A DNA stretch of 64,000 nucleotides from Cynocephalus volans (lineage: Eukaryota > Chordata > Mammalia > Dermoptera > Cynocephalidae), in the NCBI RefSeq assembly GCF_027409185.1, contig NC_084462.1:20745577-20809576 (forward strand). The letters run 5' to 3'. Positions 11,801 to 22,846 of this stretch are shown piece after piece. A program made the position numbers and the translations under genes. The notes under the pieces were generated by a model. The model worked only from the letters and a program-made list of their open reading frames with translations. It had not been told where the DNA came from and made no database searches. Each line of letters opens with the position of its first letter. Position 1 is the first letter of the stretch.

Positions 11801-13160
11801 AAGAGTTAGGAGGTTGGGAAGCAAAGAGAGAAGAACGTTCACTGGGTAGGGACAGTGGCTCCCATTCTGAGAGCCCCTGAGGAGTGACTGAGTGAGGGGC
11901 TGGATATCATTAGAAAGTCTGCATGATTAAGAGCGATGCCCCCTCATCAAACATGAACGTTTGAAGTCGTAAACTAATTGCCTTCAGAAGTCATAAACTT
12001 ATTCCCGTTATTTTCTCGTTAGATAGTCACATCGGGGTGTGAACATGACCTTGTTATCCCCTTCCACAGATGAAGACATTTAGATTCAGAAAAGTCAGCA
12101 AGAACTAATAAGTTTTGGAGGGTACAGTCGACACCAGGCTTTCTTATCCCGAGTGCAGCCTTTTTTCATGGCTAGCCTAATCCTATCATCTTCTAAGTGT
12201 CCCTGATGAGTGGCCAATACCGAGTCCTCCGGGGATGGAGAGCTCGCCAACTAGCAGGGCATTCTTTTCCATTGGAAAAGTGTCATTAATTGGATGTTTC
12301 TTCTCTTTTCAAAAGAATTGGATTGGAGGGTTCTATCTGGGGTCTCTTCCTACCAAGTAGCTTGGTGAAGACCTCGTGGTGCTCAGGGAGCACTGATGAC
12401 ACCCGCTGTCTCTTCAGCTTCATCTTGAGCCCACACAGCGTCTCCACGACCCAGACGCCGTCTTCGTCGGGCACTAGCTCCTCCTCTGTCTCCTCCTCGA
12501 AAGCCACTGACCATTCCCTCTTCCTCTTCTGGCCAGGGGACGGAGGCACGGGGCTGGGATCTACCCAAGGGGCTGAAAAAAGAAACCAGGCTCCAGTGTA
12601 AAGCTTCTGTCTTTGGAATCCAGCCACTGGTCATCTAACCCCCGCCCCCTGACAAAAAACACCCCAAGCCTCTGCTCCATCTTCTTGAGGCCTCAAAACT
12701 GTTGGCTTTCTCCAAAGCCATCTTTCCATCTTTCTCCCTTGTTGCTCACTTATCTGTCCCCACTCACCTTGCCGTGGATCCATCTCCCTGTCCTCCAAAC
12801 TCTTCCTCATCCAAGATAATTACTTCCAAGGGGATTAAGCAGGGAAACCTCTGCTTGAGGCCCCTCTTCCCTTATCTCAGTTTTCCTTGCAGGTGGACAT
12901 TCTTTTCCACATCTCCTGTACTCTCATTCTCCATCCCTGGCTTGCTGAGACCCTCCTTTCTTTCCCACACACCCTACTCAGGTACTCCTTCCTGACTTCT
13001 GTACCCCTTCCTCCTTACTCGTCAATTCTCTCAAATATTTTCTCCCTCCATTCACCTCACCTGAAGGTCCTGGGATTTCTTCATCCACCACCACATCCAG
13101 GGGATACCCCGAGGAGCTAGGCTCCTCCTCAGGCTGGGAACACGGTTCACAACTGGCCAT
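8851..13160 (-). CDS. SPDYE4-like: Speedy/RINGO E protein (SPDYE4-like), copy 1
   Basis: The six coding exons on the minus strand are 13160-13061, 12572-12354, 11693-11635, 11024-10939, 9260-9092 and 8910-8851 (stop TAG). Every intron is GT...AG and every phase matches. The total is 693 bases, or 230 residues; I recall human SPDYE4 as similar in length. Landmarks: acidic N-terminus with [12 protein letters not shown] (residues 22-33), basic KRKREW (49-54), acidic run (59-65), [10 protein letters not shown] (79-88), FLAWDK (114-119), [14 protein letters not shown] (127-140), [10 protein letters not shown] (156-165), FLYGRN (175-180) and DPELWVWGR (216-224). Residues from about 79 to 226 form the RINGO domain. 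In this family it binds and activates CDK1/CDK2 without being a cyclin. The ATG at 13160 has A at -3 and G at +4, and it matches the MAS start of SPDYE4; an in-frame TTG upstream is not needed. A donor at 8806/8805 suggests a further 3'UTR exon. A candidate AATAAA lies at 8350-8345 (minus). Confidence 0.9.
10767..10863 (+). mobile_element. tRNA-Ile-derived SINE (CYN-like), unit 1
   Basis: A tRNA-like head reads CCAGTTAGCCCACTCGGTAG (A box), GCTGATAACACC (anticodon-loop region) and GGTCAAGGGTTTGGACC (B box), followed by ACTGGCCAGCTGCTGAAATAAAAA. It lies in SPDYE intron 4, just beyond exon 4. It is a degenerate SINE, not a tRNA gene. Confidence 0.8.
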
Positions 13161-14245
13161 GATTTCTCCCAAACTCTTTCTTCCCTTCCACGGAACCTAG
13201 ACCCTAATCCGTCCAAACCGTTCTTCTGGATTCTGGTTAAAGCTAAGTCTGTTACGTCTTCTCCAAGCCGGGGAGAAGTCCGGAGTGGAGAAAGAAGATG
13301 CTGTTGTTCACCTGTGCTGCCAAGCACCCACGGAGTTTGGTCCATCCAGTCAGGAAGTTGGAAGCCTTTGATGTCATCAGTCATTCCAACCTGGCAACCA
13401 GTTTGAAGGAAAACATGTAACTGCCAGTCTGATGTGCACTTGTCCTGGAGATTGGGGTAAATGGTACCTCCTGCCACTGACCCAACGTCTGGCCATTTTC
13501 CAAAACTATCCTCAGGGTCTCCAGATCCCACTTTCCCTTCTCCCCCGCAGATGACCTGTTCTCTCCACTCTGAACGTGAAACATGTTGGACTTCCCTCCC
13601 CTCTGTGCACTCCCATTTCAGAGCCTAGTCTGGTGGCGTGGCAAGAAAATTTAGGGTAAGCAGAAATGGTAAGACTTTACCAGAGTGAGACAAGTATGTG
13701 CAAAAGATCCCAGGTAAACTGAATCGAATGAAACACTCAGATCAACACACTCAGTTTGGTAAAGCTATTCTGTTGAGTGTTGACTGACATTCACTGTGTT
13801 CACGATTCTGTACTGGGGGAACACACGTCCTCTGCCATCAGGCATCTTTGAGTCCAACAGACATTTAAATGACCTAAAAACATAGAAAACAATATGTGTC
13901 ATCACACACCCTTCAAATGGTGTCTACAATTTCAGAGAGTGTATGGATTGCCTAAAGCCTACCCCTTAACTCCAATTAAGACACTCTAGTCTACATATCA
14001 AATTTTGGAGCATCCGAATCACTCTTGACCCAGAAATTTCAGTACCGCTCAAGTACCCTATGAATAAAATAATATGTGAACAAGAAGACGAAATGGAAAA
14101 GTCTATGATATTTTCTGTGAATGTGGGACGCTCATGGGAGTACAAATGCAGAAAAGAATGTAACCTTCTCAATGTCACATGGTGCCAGGGGAAACCTTCT
14201 CCACTTCTTAACTCATGCCTCTCCTCTTCACCCGGGCATCTGAGT
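13161..14245. other. Upstream region of SPDYE copy 1
   Basis: This region should hold the 5'UTR and promoter of the minus-strand gene. No TATA box or CpG island was recognised. A minus-strand frame at 13531-13052 overlaps exon 1 in another frame and looks like a shadow. Confidence 0.5.
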
Positions 14246-14249
14246 CTTG

Positions 14250-14756
14250 TTTTTTTTTTTTTTTTCCTTTGTTTTTTTCCTTTTTTTAATGTGGCAAAAT
14301 ATACGTAATAGAAAATTTACCATTTAAAGCATTTTTAAGTGCACAGTTCAAGACAGTAAGTACGTTCACTTGCTGTGCAACCGTCACCACCATCCATCTC
14401 CAGAACTTTTGCATCGTCCCAAACAAAAACTCTGCACCCAGTCAATGCTACCTCCCTATTCTCCCTCGCCCCAGCCCCTGGCAACCACCACTCTACTTTC
14501 TGTCTCTATAAATTTGACTCCTCTAGGTACCCTGTATACCTCACATGCTGTGGAGTCATACAGTATTCATCCTTTTGTGGCTGGCTCATTTCACTCAGCG
14601 TAATGTCCTCAAGCTTCTACCATGCTGTAAGATGTGTCAAAATTCTTTCTTTTTTAAGGCTGAATAATAGTCCAATTGTGTGTATACGTCACATTTTGGT
14701 TATCCATTCATCCTTCATGGACATTGGGGTTGTTTCCACACATTGGCTCTAAGTCT
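14250..14756 (-). mobile_element. L1M-type 3' end, antisense, unit 1
   Basis: A poly-T run, then AATGTGGCAAAATATACGTA, CCCCTGGCAACCACCA and AAGGCTGAATAATAGTCCAA in that order match the antisense 3' region of old L1M elements. Confidence 0.8.
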
Positions 14757-14852
14757 TGCTTTTGATCCATTGTTAGAACTTATTGATGAGAAGCACATGT
14801 ATTATTCAGGCTATGGCTAAAGTTTTATTTCCTATTTTGACACCTTCAATAT

Positions 14853-15004
14853 TTCTTTTTTTGAAAAAGGTGACCGGTAAGGTGATCTTAACCTTTGACT
14901 TGGTGTTGTCAGCACCATGCTCTCCCAAGTGAGCTAACCGGCCATGCCTACGTAGGGATCCGAACCCATGGCTTTGGTGTTTACAGCACCACACTCTCCC
15001 AAGT
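14853..15004 (-). mobile_element. Dimeric tRNA-derived SINE (CYN-like), unit 1
   Basis: On the minus strand, two tRNA-like heads occur in tandem. Each has TTGGGAGAG, GGTGCTG..AACACCAA and a B-box-like GGTTCGGATCC or GGTTAAGATCA. They are joined by GGCCGGTTAGCTCAC. The T-rich left end is the tail. Confidence 0.75.
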
Positions 15005-15409
15005 TTCTCTTTCTACCAATTTAGTGTTTTGCTTTGGTTTTGGTTTATTTTTAGCTGAATTATTCCCTACTGGTAGTGTCAATGTTTGGGAATTTGGCTT
15101 GACAATCTGACCACTTGGTTATCTCTTTAAAAGGATTAATGTTTCCAGATATCTAATCTGTATTAGATATTAGGGTGAGGCAGTGGTCTTATTTGTGAGT
15201 CTTTTCTGTTTGTCTGTCTACTTTGAGCTCAAATCAAAAAGAATCTGATTCCCACTGTGAAAACAGCTCTTTGATATCTGAATTGGTGAGTTTTTGAGTT
15301 TCTATATTTACTCTTGATTTATATCTAAAATTTTAGAGTTGAGGTTATATGCTCTATTTTTCTGTATGTCTATGTGTAATTCAGAAAGGTCCCTACTTCT
15401 TTGTGCATG
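15005..15409. other. Unassigned sequence, unit 1
   Basis: It is A/T-rich with no recognisable gene. Bases about 15026-15378 are absent from unit 2. Confidence 0.5.
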
Positions 15410-15887
15410 TGATAGAGTTTGGATGTGTTGTCCCCCCAAAGTTCAAGTCAAAATCTGATCCCCAGCTCGGCAATGTTAGGAGCGGTTTGGGTTATGGGGG
15501 CATATCCCTCAGGAATAGATTAATGCCCTGGGTGGGGGTAGTGAGTCAGTTCTTTCTGTATTAGTGCCAACGAGAACTGGTTGTTGTATTAGTCCCCACA
15601 AGAGCTGGGAGGCACTGGAACCTCACCCACCCCCGTCTCTCTCTCTGTCTCTCTCTGTCTCTCTCTCTCTGTCTCTCTCTCTCTGTCTCTCTCTCTCTCG
15701 CTTCCGCTCACCATGTGATCTAATTTTACTTGCCAGCTGCCTGCAGTTTTCCACCATGAGTAGAAACAGCCTGAGGCTCACACAGATGCAGCTGTCCCAG
15801 AATCGTGAGCCAAATAAACCTCTTTTCTTTATAAATTACCCAGTTTCAGGTGTTGTGTTATAGCAGCACAAAAATGGACTGATACAG
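15410..15887 (+). mobile_element. MaLR LTR (MST/THE1-type), unit 1
   Basis: It runs from TGATAGAGTTTGGATGTG to ATGGACTGATACAG. It has AATAAACCTC, TATAAATTACCCAGTTTC and an internal CT/TCTG simple repeat at about 15640-15702. Confidence 0.82.
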
Positions 15888-15959
15888 GGTGTATATAATG
15901 TTTTCCTACGTCTGAAAGGTTTAAAGTAGATTATTGTTTCATCAATTTAAGGGCTCTCT

Positions 15960-16750
15960 GTTCTCCTTCCCTAGAGGAGAGTTAGTGTTGCTTGCTGCAC
16001 CTATTTTTGGCACCAACAAGGGAGGGAGATTGAGACCACAAGGGGCAGACTTATGCGAATCCACTAGCTGGCATTCTCAGTAAGAGGAATTTATACCAGC
16101 CTGTGTGACCACAGTGACGGAGCATGTTGAGTGGAAGGGAGTTTCTCTTTTGATTGACATTCCGCTAGAGGTGCTATAGAGCACAGAATATTCTTGACTA
16201 CGTCTGGTGCGTCTGACAGGATTTGACTAATAAACGTGCCCTAAAAGGAGACCAACTGAGCATGTGCAAGACTGTGTTACATACCAGAAGACCATCCCCT
16301 TAGTTGAATATTCCTTAGGTAGCATGAGTACGTATTAGATCGAGTAGAAAAGCTGAATCCCGGCAGAAGGTGGGGCTGTTGCTCACTCTCTCTAGGGCCA
16401 GCTAGTGCTCTGCCTGTGGAGTATGTATTTCTTTGTTTTTGTATCAAACTTAGTTTCCGCAAGAGCCTGCTCACTCTCTTGAGCCAGCCTGCACTCTGTA
16501 CTGAGCTTTACATGTATATCTCTTACTTTTGTGTTAAACTTGGTGTGGGCCCTGCTCAGTCTCTGGAGCTAGGCTGCACTTTCTGTGTGAAGTGTGTATC
16601 TCTTATTCCTTCCATTAAACCTGTTTTCATCTTCTACTGTGACTCTGCTCTTAAATTCTGTCCTGTGCTGGAGTCAAGAAAGTGGTAAGAGAGCAGGATG
16701 ATTTGAGGCTGACAGTCAGGCCTCACCAGACCCTTTTCTGCAGCATCAGG
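15960..16750 (+). mobile_element. ERV LTR, family X copy A, unit 1
   Basis: It shares blocks in order with 18795-19497: CAACAAGGGAGGGAGA, GCAAGACT, AAAAGCTGAATCCCGGC, CTCTTGAGCCAGC, GTGTTAAACTTGG and GAGTCAAGAA. Such a layout fits an LTR with U3, R and U5. Ends are approximate. No gag, pol or env is seen next to it. Confidence 0.65.
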
Positions 16751-16770
16751 GATAGAAGGCAGTCTGTAAC

Positions 16771-16918
16771 CTGAAAAAGGGCCCTCACCAGAAATGGACC
16801 ATGCTAGGACCCTGATTTTGGACTTTCAGCCTCCAGAACTGTGAGAAATAGACGTTTGTTGTTTAAGCCACCTCGTCTATGGTCATTTGTTCTAGCAGCC
16901 CGATCTGACTAAAACAAC
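16771..16918 (+). mobile_element. MaLR/MLT-type LTR 3' fragment, unit 1
   Basis: GGACTTTCAGCCTCCAGAAC, TGTGAGAAATAGA and GTTGTTTAAGCCACC, ending GACTAAAACAAC, match the 3' part of MLT1-like LTRs. Confidence 0.65.
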
Positions 16919-17591
16919 ATAATTTAGGTAAATCTTTGTCAAATAAGCCTAGTTCAATATTTTTTGGTTTAATAAAAACAGCTATGTCTTGTCTGAGGTA
17001 TGAGCGTTAGGCATAAATTTTTTAGTGTACTTATGAATGGTCTTCCTAAACTTTATAGGTTTCCCAATCAAATAAGCTAACATTACTTCTACTTAATGTT
17101 TAAGGTTATGACAAATGCAAATTTGTGTTTCACCAAATTTAATTATTATTCAGACAAACTTTATTTCAGCGGTAACTGTGTTTTGTAGTATGTCACCTTG
17201 ATGATAAATTCCGACATCTTTTGTTGACTTAAACCCTTGGACTGATATTAAATTGAGTTCATTCATAGAGAGTCATTGGATACCTAGGTCATTTATAAGT
17301 AAGAATCCTGAAACATTGACTACTAAGCATAATCTTAAGTTTATATGCTCTTGCTTTTTGTTTGTTACAGAGAGGCTATATCTTTGGGTCTTCTGATGAA
17401 TGCGTTCATTTTTACCACTTTGATAAGTTGTGTAAGGAATGTTCGTAGCTATGTCAAGTTGTGTTGCATGTATTCATGAGCTCTACTAGTCTGCTAAAAT
17501 ACTGATATGGGATAGTATGTTCTCAATTCTTTACACTCCAGCTTTCTTTGTGGAATGGAAGTAAGTTTGGTTAAAAGTTATAATTAGTGTA
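16919..17591. other. Unassigned A/T-rich sequence, unit 1
   Basis: No gene or repeat family was recognised. Confidence 0.5.
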
Positions 17592-18013
17592 GTGGATTGA
17601 ATTATGTCCCCCTCAAAACTCCCTGAAACTTGAATTGTGTCCCCCATGTTTTGTGTATTAGAAACTTAGCCCCCACTGTGACTTTTGAGAGGGTGGGAAA
17701 TCCTATTACGGTAATTGGAAGGTGGAGCCTCAAAGAGGCGATTGGATTCTAGGACTGTGCAGTAGTGAATGGATTAAAAATGGTTGTCAGGGGCATGGTT
17801 CTGTGGGCTTTAAAAGAAGAGAGAGTCTTTCCCTCTCTTTGCTCTCTCTGCTTCCACCATCTTGCAATGTGAGACCCCTTGGTGACTGTTGCCACCACCA
17901 GATGGACTTTGGACTTCCCAGCCTGAGAAACTGTAAGCAATAAATTTCATTTTCTTTATAAATCACCCACTTTCAGGTATTTTGTTATAAGTAACATAAA
18001 CGGACTAATACAG
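17592..18013 (+). mobile_element. MaLR LTR, unit 1
   Basis: It starts at GTGGATTGAATTATGTCCC and ends CGGACTAATACAG. It has AAGCAATAAATTTC and TATAAATCACCCACTTTC near the 3' end. Confidence 0.82.
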
Positions 18014-18794
18014 TTAGTATACATGAATGGAACTCCAGAGAGGGACAACTTTGTAGGCACCTTTGTTCTCACCTTACCATGCCTGAGATTGTTTTCTCTT
18101 CTTTTCTTTTATTTCCTTTTTCTTTTCTTTCATTCTTTTTCTTTCGGCCAGGAAGAGGGATTTATTCTGGCTGAAAGAACGTGTGAGCAGAATAGCCATG
18201 TCAGCCTGCCTCCCTGAGTGGCAAAAGTTTAGGGTTTTTAAAGGGAAAAAAAGAATGCGGGTATGTGCAGGTGGTAGTGGGGACGGTGGGTGGGAATCAC
18301 AGGGTTTACAGGTGGCATGAGTCAGACATCAGGATTCCATGATGAAAAGGCTTCTTGGCGTCATGGGGTGTGTGGCCGATGGTCTGCTGAGCCTCAAGTC
18401 CCTGTTGTTATGTTGAGGCTGGAGGCATTATTTCAGTTTGAAGGTTGGGAAGTCCAAGTCCAGGGAACATGGTTGGTGAGCACCTTCTTGGGGAGTCGTG
18501 ACTCTTCACAGCAATGCAGGATGTCACATGGTGGATGGCTTGAGAGGGAGGGGGGAGAGCGAGAGGGATTCTCTTTAAAATAAAACCAACTAAGGTTCCA
18601 CATTTGTGCGAAAGTGGAGGTTATCTAAAATTGTGTTCCTTTTTGTATGTTTATTTATAATACCATATTGTCATTTTTAATTAATAAGTACCCAATAAAA
18701 TCTCAGACATTCGTGATCCTGATACAGGAGGTGCCATTTCCCTGGGCTTGGATTTCAGGACATGTATGCCTCTGGGTCTCCAGCCACTCCCTGA
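18014..18794. other. Unassigned, with pyrimidine tract and LTR-like piece, unit 1
   Basis: It contains a TTTC/CTTTT tract (18090-18146) and an antisense LTR-like piece around 18370-18560 (GGTTGGGAAGTCCAAGTCCA). Unit 2 has about 413 more bases at the point corresponding to 18060. Confidence 0.5.
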
Positions 18795-19497
18795 GGTCTC
18801 AGGCCCCCTGCTCTGAGCTCTCTCCTAGGGGAACATTACTGTTGCCAGTTAGACCTATTTTCAGAACCAACAGGGGAAAATGACACCAGGAGGGGCTGGC
18901 TTATGCAAATCCAGTGGCTGGGCATGCTCAATAGGGAGCACAGAGCATTCTCAAATACACCCGGTGTATGTGATAGGGTCTGACCAATGAACATGCTCCA
19001 GGAAGAGACAGACTGAGCATGTGCAAGACTAAATGTTAAGTGCCTGGGAGCCAGCCCCTCAACTGAATGTTTGTTAGTTAGAGAAAATATAAAAGCTGAA
19101 TCCCAGCCAAAGGCAGGGTTGTTGCTCAGTATCCCAGAGGTGGCTTGCGTCTCCCTGGGTGAGGTGCGTGTACTTTACTTTGTACGGAACTGACTTTCAG
19201 CAGGTGGCTGCTCATTCTCTTGAGCCAGCTGCACTTTGTACTGAACTTCAGGTATGTTTTTCTCGATGTCTGTACTGAACTTTTGTGTTAAAGTTGGTGT
19301 GGGGCCTGCTTCGTCTCTGGAGCATGCCGCACTCTCTGTGGAACCTGTACTTCTTATCTGTCATCTAAAACTTGTTCTCACTGTCTGTTGTGACTCTGCC
19401 CGTGAATTCTTTCCTGTGGCTGAGTCAAGAACCTGGTAAGAGGACTGGGTGGATTGAGGCCAACTATTGGGGCCCCCAGACCCTACCTCCGCCATCA
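18795..19497 (+). mobile_element. ERV LTR, family X copy B, unit 1
   Basis: This is the second member of the family at 15960-16750. It has a TATA-like TATAAAAGCTGAATCCC at about 19088, then CTCTTGAGCCAGC and GAGTCAAGAACCTGG. It is probably a solo LTR. Confidence 0.65.
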
Positions 19498-20029
19498 GTC
19501 CTATCTTAAGTATTCAGATCTCCTGATGACTTTTGATTTTGCCTTCCCCAAGTTCAATCCTAAGTGTAAGATGAAATACAATAAAATAAAACTTTCAGTG
19601 TATCTTTTGTACCGAAGTGTCTTTGAAATTTCCTAGGGGGCCAGAGGAAAATGACAGAATTTGTTTTTTTACCTTATAAAAAGAGAAGTGTTAGAAATAA
19701 TTAAGTTTATTTGATGAATGAGTTGCATGGGAAGTTGAGGACTCCCAAACCATGTGTTCCCACAAGCAAGGCTAAGTTGCCTTGTATATCCTAGCTTTGG
19801 AGTTTACATGGATAACTGGGCCACTTCCAGGACTAGTGGGCCAGTAGAAAATCCCATTCCTCCCACTGTAGGAAGCCCCAGGCCTCCTGACAGAGGGAGG
19901 AACTCAGAGCCTTGTCCTTATTCATATACCCTAGCCCGTTGAGGCTCGACACCATAGCAAACATACCAGTTTTCTTCCAATCCAGAATCCCAGCCAGATT
20001 TTTTTTTTAGATATGGACAAGATTATTCT
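19498..20029. other. Unassigned sequence, unit 1
   Basis: No gene or named repeat was recognised between the ERV LTR and the old L1. Confidence 0.5.
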
Positions 20030-21270
20030 AAATTTTATATTTCAGAAAGGAATAGGAACTAGAATGGCAAAGACCATTTCCAAAAAGAAGAATAAAATGG
20101 AAGAAACCCTTGTACCTTATTTCAAGACATTGTATAGCTACAGTAAGAAAGACTGTGTCATATAGGTGGAAAGATAGATAATAGAACAGAGAACCCAGAA
20201 ATATACCCACACAAATATGTGTAACTGGTTTTTGGCAAGGGTGGGGAAACAACTCAAATCTAAGGTCAAGAGTTTGGATCCCAGTACTGCCCAGCCACAA
20301 AAAACAAACATAAACTCAATGGAGGAAAAAAGAGCGTTTTTAGTAAATGGTAGTGGATCAATTGGACACCAGAAGCAGTAAACTGAACCTTGACCTAAAG
20401 CTCAAAAGATTAATTGAAAATTAACTGAAAATGTATAACTGAGTTAAGTGTAAAATGTAGAACTATAAAATTAAAAATAAAATACTTAGGAGAAGAAAAT
20501 CTTCAGGATTTAGAAGAAACTTGTTAGACTTGAAACCAATAGCACAGCGCATAAAAGCGAAAATTGATGAATTGCACTTCATCAAAATTAAAAACTTTGG
20601 CTCTACCAAAGACCCTGTTCAGAGGATTAAAGGACGAAGTACTACTATGTAGAATATATAAAGAATTCTCAAACTGAACAGTAATGTTGGGCAGTTTTCT
20701 ACTAAAAATGCAACTACAAGAAGTTAGGACAGTGAGTGTGACTATGTAAGGGTAGGTAGCACCAGGGAATTATTGGTGGTGATGGAATAGGTTTATATCT
20801 TGATCCAGTGATGTTTACAAAAATGTATAGTAAAATGGCATAGACCTATACACACGTTGTATCAATGTCAATTTTCTGATGTGAGTATTATACTATGGTT
20901 ATGTAAGATGTCATCATTGGGGGAAATTGGGTGAATGGTACTTGGAACCTCTGTGTACTGTCTTCCCAATTTTCTGTTAATCTCTGATTATTTGGAAATA
21001 AAAATCAAAGGAATCCCATTATGTAATTGCAATAAAAGCACATTCTGTTGAGTGAAAAATCCAGACACGAGAGAGTACTGCATAATTCCAATTTTATGAA
21101 ACTTTAGAAAAGACAAGTCGAATCTTAGGCACACAAAGCAGATTAGTGGCTTCAGAGAGCCAGGGTAGTTACACGGTCATATAAATTTTCCAAAAGTCAT
21201 CAAAATGTGCACAGAAAACAAATGATTGTTGTTATTTATATTATTTCTTAATCAAGTTGATTTTTAAAAC
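20030..21270 (+). mobile_element. Old L1M fragment with SINE remnant, unit 1
   Basis: Degenerate L1 ORF2-like sequence (ATGGACAAGATTATTCTAAA onward) runs into an L1M 3'UTR (TTATGTAAGATGTCATCATT, GGGGGAAATTGGGTGAATGG). A partial CYN-like SINE tail lies at about 20255-20300. Around 20712 about 380 bases present in unit 2 are missing. Confidence 0.75.
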
Positions 21271-21886
21271 AAAACAAAAAATGACTTTTCTAAATTAGTT
21301 GTGTATCCATTGGCATATAGCAATGGCTGGCATTCTCTCCTCCTTCCTTTTGGTAATGCAACCCCTAATATTGTTTTCAACTTTGGTTACAGTTGGTGTG
21401 GCATATGATGAATTAAAGCTAAAGACATTTGAGAGAAAAGAGTCTGAGTAATCACTGAATCGTTTTCTTAAAGGCAAGGGCACTGATCCTGGAATTCCTC
21501 TTTTCCTCCTGCCCCCTCGGTGGTGAAGAGTGACAAACCTCAACAGTCATCTTGGACCCAGAGATGGGAGCCACCTGTCAAGAGCAGCAGAGCCAAGCCA
21601 TCCAACGGTGACCCTGGTTGGCTTCGTGAGAGAATGATTTCCCTTTTACCATTGCACTGTCACGTGAGGTAGGAAGAAGTCTCCATTTTGGTTGAACTGC
21701 TGTATTTTGGAGTCTCCCTGTTTCGTCATTATCCAACACATTAATGCATTACACTCTACTCATCAGCAGGGCACGAGAGTGTTCATTTCCCACACCTTCC
21801 ATGACACTGAATATTGTCAAACATATTAAATATTATGAAAAGAAGAGCCTATTGCTGTGGTTATAATATTGCTGGCCATTACTAAA
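21271..21886. other. Unassigned sequence, unit 1
   Basis: No gene or repeat family was recognised. An 82-codon minus frame (21295-21543) recurs in unit 2 but has no domain. Confidence 0.45.
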
Positions 21887-22300
21887 TGCAGTGGATCGAA
21901 TGGCCCCCCAAAGCCACTGAAGTTTAATCCCCTCCGTAAGTGTTGAGGGTTGGAAATCCTATTATGATCATTGAAGATGGGGTCTTGAAGAGGTGATTAG
22001 ACTGTAAGGACCATGCCGTAGTTCATGAGCATGGTTGTGAGGGCTTTAAAAGGAGAGTACATGAGCGTCTCTCTGTCTGTCTCTCTGTCCCTCTGTCTGT
22101 CTGTCTCTCTCTCTGCTCCACCATTTCTACCATGTGAGATCCCTGAGTCACTGTCACCACCATCAAAGCCTTTGCCAGGTGTGTTCCCTGGACTTTGGAC
22201 TTCCCAGCCTCTGAAACTGTAAGAAGTAACTTTTATTTTCTTAATAATTCACCCAGTTTGAGGCATTTATGTTATAAGCAACAGAAACGAATTAATACAG
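21887..22300 (+). mobile_element. MaLR LTR with CT repeat, unit 1
   Basis: It runs from TGCAGTGGATCGAATGG to GAATTAATACAG. It contains a TCTC/TCTG tract at about 22066-22114 and CTGGACTTTGGACTTCCCAG. Confidence 0.8.
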
Positions 22301-22305
22301 TTAAA

Positions 22306-22705
22306 TGTTATGGACTAAATTGTATCCCCCCAAAATTCATATGTTCAAGCCCTAACCACAGTGGGACTGTGTTTGGAGATGGGATCTTTAGGGAGGTATT
22401 TAAGGTTAAATGAGGTCATAACAGTGGGGCCTTGATCTGATAGAAATGGTTCCCTTGTAAGAAGAGGAAGAGAGACCAGAACTCTCACTCTCTCCTGTGC
22501 TCCTGCACAGACGGAAGGCCTCATGAGGACACAGCAAGGAGGTGGATGTCTGCAAACCAGGAAGAGAGGCTTCACCAGAAACCAACCCTGCCAGCACCTT
22601 GATCTTGGACTTCCAGCGTTCATCACTGTGAGAAAATGAGTATCTACTAGTTAAGCCACACACCCTATGGTATTTTGTTATGACAGCCCCAGCGGACTAA
22701 TACAG
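22306..22705 (+). mobile_element. MLT1-type MaLR LTR, unit 1
   Basis: TGTTATGGACTAAATTGTAT at the start, CACCTTGATCTTGGACTTCC inside and GCGGACTAATACAG at the end are typical of MLT1/MST LTRs. It lies immediately after another MaLR LTR. Confidence 0.82.
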
Positions 22706-22828
22706 TAAGGCTCAGACATTTTCCGTATATATCAGACACTTACCCCTTATTAATTGTGAATCATGTGTTCATATTCTTTGCTATTTTTCTTTTTTCTTTG
22801 TATTTGCCGCCTTATTTTTTCTCATATT

Positions 22829-22846
22829 AGAAATGCCCATACCCTT
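22829..22846. repeat. Target-site duplication, left of RRAGA retrocopy
   Basis: This reads AGAAATGCCCATACCCTT. It matches the right copy with one extra C, and it matches the unoccupied site in unit 2 at 49267-49283. Confidence 0.85.

Noticed and set aside
16750-18795. A provirus between the two family X LTRs
   Set aside because: No gag, pol or env-like sequence was seen. The interval holds MaLR pieces and unassigned DNA.
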